Below are positions 1 through 6,908 of a stretch of DNA of 9,306 nucleotides, piece by piece. Within the stretch, counting starts at the first letter, position 1. Each line of letters begins with the position of its first letter. The notes beneath the pieces were generated by a model that saw only the letters and a list, made by a program, of their open reading frames with translations, ran no database searches and was not told where the DNA came from. This DNA comes from an uncultured Tolumonas sp. (GTDB lineage Bacteria; Pseudomonadota; Gammaproteobacteria; Enterobacterales; Aeromonadaceae), in contig CAIZDF010000530.1 in assembly GCA_903931645.1 (NCBI GenBank), positions 1 to 9,306 of the forward strand. The letters are read 5' to 3'. The translations under genes were made by a program, and so were the position numbers.

Positions 1-787
1 GTAACAGCGAAACGAGTGGCGCCATCAGCGCAATAATGCCGGTGATAGTGAGTGTTGGCCACCACCATTTCCCCACTAATACGGCAATACACAACAGGAG
101 TGGTAAACGTAATGTCTGCAGACGTAATGGATAACCCTCAAAATCACCAATCCCCAGCCGCCAGACATCCCAAGAAGTAATCACCATCGCACCAAGGGCC
201 GCTAACAATCCAAACGGTAAAATACGTGAAAACTGCATACCGGGGGCATAGGTCAGTGCCACCGCCATAGCGATAAAAAAGGGCGACCAGAATGCAGCGC
301 CACAATAGATCCGGTTAAGAATAATCACCTGTCGTCGATCTAATGTGCCGTTGACCGCCAGTCGGTCACCAACCACAAATAACACCGACATATTGATCAC
401 GGCACCCAGCAAACTGACACCGAGCAATGAGCTGGCTAAACCGCGCCAGCCACGCCAATTAGGCTGCTGATTATCAGAGAGTGCACTGGTGGCCAGATTC
501 AGCGTGCTGACGGCGGTAAATAGCGCCACCATATCCAGGTTAGGTAAGAACAGTTCTTTGGCCGAAAAGCGAACCCCATTGAGCCAACAGAACAGCAATA
601 ACAACAGTCCGGCACCATACAAAATACTACACTGTCGTCGCGCGGCTTTATCCAGTCTGGGCCCTAATAATAAGGCCGCACTCCAAGCCAGAATGGCACT
701 GGGCCAAGGAGAGAACCCAAGGAACAAATAACAAAGGTAAAGCCCCCACATACCGAACAACAGCACACCGGCAATCGGTTTAGACAT
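1..787 (-). CDS. Integral membrane protein of unknown function (partial, C-terminus outside the window)
   Basis: The minus strand is open from an ATG at 787 to the left edge without a stop, giving the first 262 residues. A strong Shine-Dalgarno, GGAGG, precedes the ATG by 4 bases. The protein is very hydrophobic, with about eight or nine likely membrane spans, at roughly residues 5-25, 28-42, 54-71, 84-103, 118-140, 161-181, 187-205, 227-241 and 244-262. There is no signal peptide beyond the first span. The charged stretches are short loops, for example 43-52 and 141-153. A segment at 162-175 (CGAAFWSPFFIAMA) has the small-residue/Ser-Pro character seen in some anion permease re-entrant loops, so a transporter role is possible, but I do not recognise the family. 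The gene lies 36 bases beyond the cysE stop, behind a terminator. It may be read by readthrough or from a promoter inside cysE; none is obvious. Confidence 0.8.
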   Translation of the reverse strand, partial: MSKPIAGVLLFGMWGLYLCYLFLGFSPWPSAILAWSAALLLGPRLDKAARRQCSILYGAGLLLLLFCWLNGVRFSAKELFLPNLDMVALFTAVSTLNLATSALSDNQQPNWRGWRGLASSLLGVSLLGAVINMSVLFVVGDRLAVNGTLDRRQVIILNRIYCGAAFWSPFFIAMAVALTYAPGMQFSRILPFGLLAALGAMVITSWDVWRLGIGDFEGYPLRLQTLRLPLLLCIAVLVGKWWWPTLTITGIIALMAPLVSLL

Positions 788-802
788 GTTTCCTCCGCTG
801 AT

Positions 803-825
803 AAAAACGGGGCTTTCGCCCCGTT
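803..825 (-). terminator. Intrinsic terminator at the end of cysE
   Basis: Read on the minus strand, an 8-bp perfect stem (AACGGGGC / GCCCCGTT) with loop GAAA is followed by a run of five T (807-803, the first two lying within the stem end). The stem begins inside the cysE stop codon at 826-824. It should stop much of the transcription coming from fieF-cysE before the downstream membrane protein gene. On the plus strand the hairpin is not followed by a T-run. Confidence 0.85.
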
Positions 826-1615
826 AAATATCTTGTTCCATACTCAGAGATGGTTTTAGCGTGGATGGATGTCCAACTATTTTCGCTGGTACACCCACTA
901 CCGTGGTATGCGGAGGAACAGGAGACAGCACCACACTACCGGCACCAATTTTGGCCCCTTCACCCACTTCAATATTGCCCAGAATTTTGGCACCCGCGCC
1001 AATCATCACCCCTTCACGGATCTTAGGATGACGATCACCGTGTTCTTTACCGGTTCCGCCCAATGTCACGTTCTGCAGAATAGAAACGTCATTACCCACC
1101 ACTGCAGTTTCACCAATCACGATACCAGTCGCATGATCGAGCATAATACCGAAACCAATTTGCGCCGCAGGGTGAATATCCACACCGTACACCACAGAGA
1201 TCTGATGCTGCAGAAATAACGCCAGTGATTTACGGCCTTGTAGCCACAACCAATGGGCAATTCGGTAGGCCTGCAAGGCCTGAAAACCTTTCAGATACAG
1301 CAACGGCGTAGACAAATAAGTCACCGCTGGATCACGCTCAGTCACCGCACAGATATCACAGGCCACGGCATCTAAAATGGTGGGGTCAATACGCACTGCT
1401 TGTTCAATAACTTCACGCAACACAATCGGTGGCATCGTCAGGCTGCCCAACTTATTGGCCAGCTGAAAGCTGAGTGCCGCGCCCAGACTGTCATGATTAA
1501 TAATGGTGGAATGAAAGAAACTGGCCAGCATGGGCTCTTCCGCTGCCATTTGCACCGCTTCATCCCGAATCGTCTGCCAGGCTTTTTCTCTCTTAACGCA
1601 TTTATTGCAGGCCAT
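824..1615 (-). CDS. cysE: Serine O-acetyltransferase CysE
   Basis: The enzyme transfers acetyl from acetyl-CoA to L-serine, giving O-acetylserine, the first step of cysteine synthesis in the cytoplasm. The 263-residue product aligns with E. coli CysE (273 aa) over almost its whole length. An N-terminal helical domain (about 1-140) is followed by a left-handed beta-helix of hexapeptide repeats (about 145-245). Matches to the E. coli active site are visible: Asp95 and Asp160 (D92, D157), Asp146 (D143), catalytic His161 (H158) and His196 (H193), plus the motif DRHPKIREGVMIGAGAKILG. GGGAG upstream supports the ATG at 1615, although its spacing is short. The N-terminus is three residues longer than in E. 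coli and has Cys3 and Cys6. The tail is about ten residues shorter but still ends in Ile, the residue that docks into O-acetylserine sulfhydrylase (CysK) in the cysteine synthase complex. It lies 22 bases after fieF, probably in the same transcript. Confidence 0.97.
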   Translation of the reverse strand: MACNKCVKREKAWQTIRDEAVQMAAEEPMLASFFHSTIINHDSLGAALSFQLANKLGSLTMPPIVLREVIEQAVRIDPTILDAVACDICAVTERDPAVTYLSTPLLYLKGFQALQAYRIAHWLWLQGRKSLALFLQHQISVVYGVDIHPAAQIGFGIMLDHATGIVIGETAVVGNDVSILQNVTLGGTGKEHGDRHPKIREGVMIGAGAKILGNIEVGEGAKIGAGSVVLSPVPPHTTVVGVPAKIVGHPSTLKPSLSMEQDI

Positions 1616-1637
1616 ATTACTCCCTAACCGCCTCGTT

Positions 1638-2546
1638 TCATGGCTTATGATTTACATGCTCTTTGGGCAGCACAGAAATGGGGTCCATATGAATTAAAAT
1701 ATCTGAAATCGGAAATTGTATTTTCAGCTGCATTTCAGCTAAATCAGCTAATTCATGCGCTTTCACCAGCGGTAAATCGTCATCTAATTCCAGATGCAAC
1801 TGGATGAAACGCATAGGGCCTGAAATTCGTGTCTTAAGATCATGGATCCCACGAACACCTTCTACTGCACAACAGATGTCACTAATCTGCTGACACTCTT
1901 CATCTGGCAATTGACGATCTAATAACGTCTGGATTGCATCATAACCAATTTGCAAAGCGCTCCACAGGATATACCCGCCCAGTAAAATAGCAAAGATCGC
2001 ATCGGCATTAGCGAATCCTTGCGAGGACAACACTAACGCCAGCAAAACCGCGGCATTCAGTAATACATCCGAACGATAATGCAAAGAATCCGCTTTGACG
2101 GCCTGACTTCCCGTCAGTTTGATCACATACGTTTGAAAAGACACCAGCACTAAAGTTAGCGCCAAGGAAGCAATGCTGATCCAGATCCCAACACCAATAT
2201 GCTGTAACGGTTTTGGATCCACCAAGGCATCCAGACCATGCATTAATAACACGACAGCAGAGCCAGTGATAAAGGCCGCCTGCGCCAGACTCGCCAATGA
2301 TTCCGCCTTCCCATGTCCAAACTGATGATTGTCGTCAGCCGGGATCAAGGCATACCGTACGGCCATCAGGCTGATCAATGACGCACTGATATCCATCATT
2401 GAATCGGTTAACGATGCCAGCAAGCTGGATGACCCAGTCATTAACCAAGCCGTCAATTTGCCGATGATCAGTAGACCAGCAGTCGCTGATGAAGCAATCC
2501 CGGCAAAAGTCACCCAGCGATAATACTGTCCCTGCTCTGTAGTCAT
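1638..2546 (-). CDS. fieF: Cation-efflux transporter FieF/YiiP (cation diffusion facilitator family)
   Basis: An inner-membrane antiporter exporting divalent metal (Zn2+ or Fe2+ in E. coli) in exchange for protons. With the ATG at 2546 it is 302 residues, against 300 for E. coli FieF, and the two align end to end. Six membrane spans occupy about residues 12-205, followed by a cytoplasmic dimerisation domain. The transport site is intact: Asp48 and Asp52 (TDSMMD) and His156 and Asp160 (HYRSD), equivalent to D45, D49, H153 and D157. The second site motif DDNHQFGHGKAES (71-83) is present. The C-terminal zinc-site histidines are seen in GIHDL, QLHLE and LIHMD. The open frame extends to a TTG at 2612, but that adds 22 residues that match nothing in FieF and begin in the pot terminator's T-tract, so I reject it. 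It is probably the first gene of a fieF-cysE transcript. The exact metal cannot be read from the sequence. Confidence 0.95.
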   Translation of the reverse strand: MTTEQGQYYRWVTFAGIASSATAGLLIIGKLTAWLMTGSSSLLASLTDSMMDISASLISLMAVRYALIPADDNHQFGHGKAESLASLAQAAFITGSAVVLLMHGLDALVDPKPLQHIGVGIWISIASLALTLVLVSFQTYVIKLTGSQAVKADSLHYRSDVLLNAAVLLALVLSSQGFANADAIFAILLGGYILWSALQIGYDAIQTLLDRQLPDEECQQISDICCAVEGVRGIHDLKTRISGPMRFIQLHLELDDDLPLVKAHELADLAEMQLKIQFPISDILIHMDPISVLPKEHVNHKP

Positions 2547-2579
2547 CCCAATATCACCAGTCCAAATATAAGGGAATAT

Positions 2580-2608
2580 AGTATAGCTGACAGCCGGTAG
2601 GCCAAAAA
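2580..2608 (-). promoter_or_regulatory. Candidate sigma-70 promoter of fieF
   Basis: On the minus strand, a TATACT -10 box (2585-2580) lies 17 bases after a weak TTTTTG -35 (2608-2603). The predicted transcript start is about 27 bases before the fieF ATG. The -35 lies in the T-tract of the pot operon terminator. No other promoter-like pair is apparent in this gap. Prediction by eye only. Confidence 0.4.
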
Positions 2609-2638
2609 GCAAAAAGGCCTAACCGAAGTTAAGCCTTT
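2602..2638 (-). terminator. Intrinsic terminator of the pot operon
   Basis: On the minus strand, an 11-bp stem with one mismatch (AAAGGCTTAAC / GTTAGGCCTTT) is closed by a stable C(UUCG)G tetraloop. It is followed by an interrupted T-rich tract (two T, GC, five T). It lies 67 bases after the potI stop and ahead of fieF on the same strand, so it separates the two transcription units. Confidence 0.85.
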
Positions 2639-2705
2639 GATGTATATGAACCGGCAAATACCTCAGACCGCTTTCACATGGGCAGATGAGTATCGAGTCA
2701 TTTCA

Positions 2706-3554
2706 TCAGCTGTTTTGCATTGCCACGGCAATCTCCGCTTTACGACGTTTTTCCGCAGCCGCCATCATCCACCACCCGATAAATGTCGCAATAGAAACGA
2801 CTAAGATGATCAGGGTCGCTAACGCATTGATTTTCGGGCTCACACCCAATCGCACGCTGGAAAATACCACCATCGGCAATGTGGTTGCATTCGGCCCAGA
2901 GACGAAACTGGTAATCACCAGATCATCAACTGACAGTGTAAAACCTAATAACCAACCAGCGGCAATCGCCGGAGCAATCGATGGCAATGTGATCAAAAAG
3001 AATACTTTAAACGGAGTTGCTCCCAGATCCTGTGCCGCTTCCTCAATGGAACGATCCAGCTCTTGTAATCGGGAACGCACGATGACGGTGACATATGCCG
3101 CAGTAAAGGTCACATGCGCGATCCAAATCGTCATTGCTCCACGTTGTGTCGGCCAACCAAACATTTTTGACATGGCAACGAACAATAAGAGTAAGGCCAG
3201 ACCTGTGATCACTTCCGGCATCACCATCGGTGCAGTCATCAAAAACGCAAAACTGGTTTGACCGCGGAAATTACCAATCCGGGTCAGCACAAAAGCCGCC
3301 AGTGTACCAATAACCACCGCCATACTGGCACTCATGATACCGATCGATAAACTCAGTGTCACCCCATTCATCATCAGTTTGTCAGCGAATAACTCGCCGT
3401 ACCATTTAATGGAAAACCCAGACCACACCGTAACCAGTCGGGATTCATTGAATGAAAACACGATCAGTAACACGATGGGCAAATACAAAAAGGCGAAACC
3501 GGCGAATAAGATGCAGGTCCGGAACTTCGACTTCACTTGCGGGATCGGCGTCAT
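2706..3554 (-). CDS. potI: Putrescine ABC transporter, permease PotI
   Basis: The second inner-membrane subunit of the PotFGHI importer. At 282 residues it matches E. coli PotI (281 aa) throughout. About six membrane spans are visible, at roughly 13-36, 65-91, 103-128, 141-160, 194-212 and 242-266. The cytoplasmic EAA loop that contacts the ATPase is at 171-191 (EEAAQDLGATPFKVFFLITL). The block WLLGFTLSVDDLVITSFVSG (201-220) is typical of PotC/PotI permeases. The ATG overlaps the potH stop as ATGA, and AGGAG stands 8 bases upstream inside potH, so translation is probably coupled and independently primed. It is the last gene of the operon, followed by the terminator at 2638-2602. Confidence 0.96.
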   Translation of the reverse strand: MTPIPQVKSKFRTCILFAGFAFLYLPIVLLIVFSFNESRLVTVWSGFSIKWYGELFADKLMMNGVTLSLSIGIMSASMAVVIGTLAAFVLTRIGNFRGQTSFAFLMTAPMVMPEVITGLALLLLFVAMSKMFGWPTQRGAMTIWIAHVTFTAAYVTVIVRSRLQELDRSIEEAAQDLGATPFKVFFLITLPSIAPAIAAGWLLGFTLSVDDLVITSFVSGPNATTLPMVVFSSVRLGVSPKINALATLIILVVSIATFIGWWMMAAAEKRRKAEIAVAMQNS

Positions 3555-4477
3555 GATGCACTCTCCTGCATTTCGCGATGTTGATAACGATAAAACCAGA
3601 TGATCGGCACCATCAAGATCATCAGCATAACGACCGCCACTGCCGATGCCACTGGCCAGTCACGATTGTTAAAGAACTCCTGCCATAACACACGACCAAT
3701 CAGCAAAGAGTCCGGACCACCCAATAATTCAGGGATCACAAACTCACCGACCGCGGGAATAAATACCAGCATGGAACCGGCAATAATACCGCTTTTAGTC
3801 AGTGGTAGCGTGATTGACAGAAACGTCCGGTACGGACGAGCGCCGAGATCCGAAGCCGCTTCCACCAGTGAATAATCCATACGCATCAATGCGGTATATA
3901 TAGGCAAGATCATAAATGGCAGATAGGCATACACAATACCGACATATACGGCGGCATTGGTGTGTAACAGTGTCAGTGGTTCATCAACAATCCCCAACCA
4001 CATCAGTAGGTTATTGATTAAACCATTGTTTTTCAAAATACCGATCCAAGCATAAACGCGGATCAAAAATGAAGTCCAGCTTGGTAACACAACCAGCATC
4101 AATAAAGCATTACGTACCGCCGGTGAAGAGTGAACAATTGCCCATGCCATCGGATAACCAATTAGCAAACACAGCAACGTGGATATGCTGGCCACTTGGA
4201 TCGATTGCAGATAGGAATCCAGATACATCTCATCGTCCAAGAGATAGAGATAGTTACCCAGATTAAAAACAAAGTTCAGTTTTTCCTCAGCATAAGAAAC
4301 CAGATCGGTATATGGAGGGATCGCAATCTGCACCTCCGCAAAACTGATCTTCAAAATAAGGGCAAAGGGGATCAGGAAAAACAGCAGCATCCACAAATAA
4401 GGGATAGCAATAACTAAATGCCGGCCGCGTGGCAACCAGCCCAAGAATGGTAACTGTCGCAACGTATCAAGACTCAT
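3551..4477 (-). CDS. potH: Putrescine ABC transporter, permease PotH
   Basis: The first inner-membrane subunit of PotFGHI; with PotI it forms the translocation channel. It has 308 residues, against 317 in E. coli, the difference being a shorter cytoplasmic N-terminus. About six spans lie at roughly 22-45, 94-114, 124-144, 172-194, 232-253 and 276-296. The EAA loop is at 206-226 (EAASDLGARPYRTFLSITLP). The segments PSWTSFLIRVYAWIGILKNN (132-151) and FIPAVGEFVIPELLGGPDS (239-257) are nearly identical to E. coli PotH as I recall it. The start ATG overlaps the potG stop as ATGA, and no strong Shine-Dalgarno is seen, so expression probably depends on translational coupling to potG. Confidence 0.96.
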   Translation of the reverse strand: MSLDTLRQLPFLGWLPRGRHLVIAIPYLWMLLFFLIPFALILKISFAEVQIAIPPYTDLVSYAEEKLNFVFNLGNYLYLLDDEMYLDSYLQSIQVASISTLLCLLIGYPMAWAIVHSSPAVRNALLMLVVLPSWTSFLIRVYAWIGILKNNGLINNLLMWLGIVDEPLTLLHTNAAVYVGIVYAYLPFMILPIYTALMRMDYSLVEAASDLGARPYRTFLSITLPLTKSGIIAGSMLVFIPAVGEFVIPELLGGPDSLLIGRVLWQEFFNNRDWPVASAVAVVMLMILMVPIIWFYRYQHREMQESAS

Positions 4478-5601
4478 ATTGTCAGCACCACGCAGGAATC
4501 AGGATCCCAACACAGATAAACTTCATCACCCCAAGTCGGTACACCGGTCCGGAAACGATTAACGTTGGGTAATGTCACCGTGACCAGTTTGCCGCTTTTC
4601 AAGCGGACATGGTAAATAGAGATATCACCCATATAGGCAATATTCTCAACAATACCGCGGTCATAGTTAGAATGATCAGAAGGAATATCATCACGGAAAT
4701 GAATTTTTTCCGGACGTAACGCCACGGTCAATGGCACACCTTCCGCCACCGAAGAACCATGATTGATCTGAATTGGGTGCATTAACGAGTCAGACTGAAT
4801 AACCATATAGTCTGGGCCATCTTCAATCAACGTGCCTTCAAACACATTCACGGAACCGATAAATTCAGCACTCAGACGACAGTTAGGATGCTCATAGATC
4901 TCTTCTGGGCTACCAATCTGCACAAATTCACCACGATCCATAATGGCAATACGGCCTGCCATCGTCATCGCTTCTTCTTGGTCGTGGGTTACCATGACGC
5001 AAGTTACGCCAACGCGTTCAATGATATCGACCACTTCCAGCTGCATCTTTTCACGCAGCTTTTTATCCAGCGCCCCCATCGGTTCATCCAACAGTAACAA
5101 TTTGGGACGTTTCGCCAAAGAACGGGCTAATGCCACACGTTGACGCTGACCACCGGATAACTGGTGTGGTTTACGTTTGGCAAATTGTTGCATATGTACC
5201 AATTCCAGCATTTCATGCACACGCTGGTTAATTTCATCTTTTGGTAAGCCGTCTTGCTTCAAACCAAATGCAATATTTTGCTCTACCGTCATATGCGGAA
5301 ATAGCGCATAAGATTGGAACATCATATTAATTGGACGTTTATACGGCGGTGTATTCGCTAGATCCTGCCCATCCAGAATAATTTGCCCTTTGGTTGGCGT
5401 TTCAAAACCCGCCAACAAACGTAACAATGTCGATTTACCGCAACCTGATGCACCCAACAAGGCAAAAATTTCACCTTTATTAATAGTCAGACTGACATTA
5501 TCAACCGCAGGAATGCCGTCGAATAACTTACTGACATTACGGATTTCCAGTAGTGGTTGAGCTGATGGCTCGGTTGATGCTAAGGCTGGTTTATCGACCA
5601 C
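4474..5601 (-). CDS. potG: Putrescine ABC transporter, ATP-binding protein PotG
   Basis: The cytoplasmic ATPase that powers PotFGHI. With a GTG start at 5601 it has 375 residues (E. coli PotG 377). The ABC domain occupies about 16-250: Walker A GASGCGKST (50-58), Q-loop Gln96 in MMFQSYALFPHMT, signature LSGGQ (148-152), Walker B LLLLDEP (168-174) and H-loop His206. A C-terminal TOBE-type domain follows (about 285-372), ending DSCVVLTI as in E. coli. The frame stays open to a TTG at 5631, but AAGGA stands 8 bases before the GTG, and the extra ten residues (MFLGKIRNIA) have no counterpart, so I choose the GTG. It is separated from potF by 72 bases holding a hairpin, and overlaps potH by four bases. 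Confidence 0.96.
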   Translation of the reverse strand: MVDKPALASTEPSAQPLLEIRNVSKLFDGIPAVDNVSLTINKGEIFALLGASGCGKSTLLRLLAGFETPTKGQIILDGQDLANTPPYKRPINMMFQSYALFPHMTVEQNIAFGLKQDGLPKDEINQRVHEMLELVHMQQFAKRKPHQLSGGQRQRVALARSLAKRPKLLLLDEPMGALDKKLREKMQLEVVDIIERVGVTCVMVTHDQEEAMTMAGRIAIMDRGEFVQIGSPEEIYEHPNCRLSAEFIGSVNVFEGTLIEDGPDYMVIQSDSLMHPIQINHGSSVAEGVPLTVALRPEKIHFRDDIPSDHSNYDRGIVENIAYMGDISIYHVRLKSGKLVTVTLPNVNRFRTGVPTWGDEVYLCWDPDSCVVLTI

Positions 5602-5607
5602 AGCGAT

Positions 5608-5614
5608 GTTCCTT
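5608..5614 (-). promoter_or_regulatory. Shine-Dalgarno that decides the potG GTG start
   Basis: On the minus strand AAGGAAC occupies 5614-5608, leaving about 8 bases between AAGGA and the GTG at 5601. The upstream TTG at 5631 has no purine-rich site at a suitable distance; it follows the potF-potG hairpin directly. This supports a GTG start. Confidence 0.7.
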
Positions 5615-5634
5615 ATTTTTCCCAGAAACAATCA

Positions 5635-5655
5635 AGGGGCGCCTAAGACGCCCCT
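5635..5655 (-). other. Intercistronic hairpin between potF and potG
   Basis: A perfect 7-bp GC-rich inverted repeat (AGGGGCG / CGCCCCT) with a 7-base loop lies in the 72-base gap. On the transcribed (minus) strand it is followed by TTGATTGTTT, too broken a T-run for a full terminator. Such hairpins after a binding-protein gene commonly shield the upstream message or partly end transcription, so that the binding protein exceeds the membrane parts. That role here is inferred. Confidence 0.7.
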
Positions 5656-5673
5656 ATCGTTATATATAAATAA

Positions 5674-6774
5674 TTATTTACCCGTTTTAACCTTGGTCCA
5701 CTCGCGGGTAATTTCGCGGTTGATCTTGGCTGGTAAGACTTTCAGCGTAAACATCTTCGCTTTTAATTCTGCAGGCGGATAGATGTTTGGGTTATTACGT
5801 ATTGATTCATCGACCATTGGTAACGATGCCGCATTACCACTGGCATAAGACACATAGTTAGATACTTTTGCGATCACTTCTGGGCGCATCAGGTAATTAA
5901 TAAACGCATGCGCATTTTCCGGATGTTTGGCATCAGCTGGAATGGCCAGCATGTCATAGAATACCAATGCACCTTCTTTCGGGATCACATAATCAACTGC
6001 CACACCGTTTTTAGCTTCTTTAGCACGTTTAGCAGCCTGCATCACATCGCCCGACCAACCAATCGCCACACAGATATCGCCATTAGCTAAATCATTGATG
6101 TATTGAGATGAATGGAAATATGAAATGTATGGGCGTAATGAAGTCAGCACTTTACCCGCGTCTTTGTAATCATCCGGATTCGTGCTGTTTGGATCTTTAC
6201 CAATGTAATGCAGTACAGTCGCCATAATTTCTGTCGGCGCATTCAAGAAAGAAACACCGCATTTTTTCAGCTTAGACAGATTTTCTGGTTTCAAAACTGC
6301 ATCCCAACTATCCAGTTTGAAATCAGGCCCCATCACAGCAGCAACTTTTTTCGGATTAAAACCGATACCCGTTGTTCCACCGAGGTATGGCATAGAATGC
6401 GCGTTATCGGGGTCTTTATCCGCCAACAACTTCATAGTGCCCGCATCCATGTTCTTCAGATTAGGCAACTGCTTTTTGTCTAACTGTTGAAACACACCCG
6501 CCTGGATCTGACGAGCCAGAAAATCAGAACTAGGAACAACAATATCGAAGCCGGTATTACCTGCTAATAATTTAGCTTCCAGGACTTCGTTACTGTCAAA
6601 CACATCGTATACAACCTTGATACCGGTCTCTTTCTCAAAATTAGCAACGGTATCTTCCGCGATATAATCGCTCCAGTTATACACATGCAAAACTTTTTCT
6701 TCCTGAGCTACTGCACTGCCCATGCTCACGGCAGCAGCGAAAGAAGCAGCCACTAATCCTTTAATGTATGACAT
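5674..6774 (-). CDS. potF: Putrescine-binding periplasmic protein PotF
   Basis: It captures putrescine in the periplasm and delivers it to PotGHI. With the ATG at 6774 it has 366 residues (E. coli PotF 370). Residues 1-23 form a signal peptide (MSYIKG, hydrophobic core, AVA|Q). Residues matching the E. coli putrescine pocket are kept: Trp34, Ser35, Asp36, Tyr37 (YNWSDY), Ser82, Glu182, Trp240, Asp243, Phe272, Asp274 and Tyr310. The cysteine pair corresponding to C175-C239 is present as Cys172 and Cys235. The position matching E. coli Ser87 is Asp84, a change at the pocket edge. The frame extends upstream to a TTG at 6795, but AGGAG stands 7 bases before the ATG at 6774, and the shorter form begins with a normal signal peptide. 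It is first in the operon. Putrescine is the likeliest ligand; spermidine binding cannot be excluded. Confidence 0.96.
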   Translation of the reverse strand: MSYIKGLVAASFAAAVSMGSAVAQEEKVLHVYNWSDYIAEDTVANFEKETGIKVVYDVFDSNEVLEAKLLAGNTGFDIVVPSSDFLARQIQAGVFQQLDKKQLPNLKNMDAGTMKLLADKDPDNAHSMPYLGGTTGIGFNPKKVAAVMGPDFKLDSWDAVLKPENLSKLKKCGVSFLNAPTEIMATVLHYIGKDPNSTNPDDYKDAGKVLTSLRPYISYFHSSQYINDLANGDICVAIGWSGDVMQAAKRAKEAKNGVAVDYVIPKEGALVFYDMLAIPADAKHPENAHAFINYLMRPEVIAKVSNYVSYASGNAASLPMVDESIRNNPNIYPPAELKAKMFTLKVLPAKINREITREWTKVKTGK

Positions 6775-6781
6775 CAAGCGT

Positions 6782-6786
6782 CTCCT
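6782..6786 (-). promoter_or_regulatory. Shine-Dalgarno that decides the potF ATG start
   Basis: On the minus strand AGGAG (6786-6782) lies 7 bases before the ATG at 6774. It falls inside the longer TTG-initiated frame, which would put three arginines and a second Met ahead of the signal peptide. Confidence 0.8.
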
Positions 6787-6855
6787 GAATTTCAAGTAAT
6801 GAACCAGTACACGAAAGTGATGCAGTCGCGCACATCTTTACCAGTTTCACGTGTG

Positions 6856-6870
6856 ATATTCTCAGAATAT
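6856..6870. repeat. Palindrome ATATTCT-C-AGAATAT
   Basis: A perfect 7+1+7 inverted repeat in the potF leader, followed at once by a second inverted repeat that shares its last two bases. A regulator-binding site is the natural reading; I do not recognise the regulator. Confidence 0.6.
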
Positions 6871-6885
6871 GTCAATTAATGACAT
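6869..6885. repeat. Inverted repeat ATGTCA-N5-TGACAT
   Basis: A perfect 6+5+6 inverted repeat. On the minus strand it includes TTGACA (6875-6870), the exact sigma-70 -35 consensus, but the bases 16-18 downstream do not form a recognisable -10 box. It is therefore more likely an operator, or a -35 with a poor -10 needing an activator. Confidence 0.55.
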
Positions 6886-6908
6886 TTCTTCAGGGTAAAC
6901 ACGATTTC

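Noticed and set aside
489..731. Plus-strand open frame of 80 codons
   Set aside because: It is antisense to the partial membrane protein gene, which has a strong ribosome site and consistent membrane-protein coding.
869..1219. Plus-strand open frame of 116 codons
   Set aside because: It lies antisense inside cysE, has no ribosome site, and its His/Arg/Thr-rich product looks like a shadow of the conserved minus-strand gene.
2547..2612. TTG-initiated 22-residue extension of FieF
   Set aside because: It starts in the T-tract of the pot terminator, covers the likely fieF promoter, and has no counterpart in FieF proteins; the ATG at 2546 gives the family length.
2686..3261. Plus-strand open frame of 191 codons
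   Set aside because: It is antisense to potI over most of its length, and the low-complexity Ile/Thr/Ala/Asn composition is that expected from reading a membrane protein gene backwards.
6847..6875. potF promoter using the perfect TTGACA at 6875-6870
   Set aside because: The hexamers 16-18 bases downstream (around ACGTGA) do not resemble a -10 box, so I list it as part of an inverted repeat instead.
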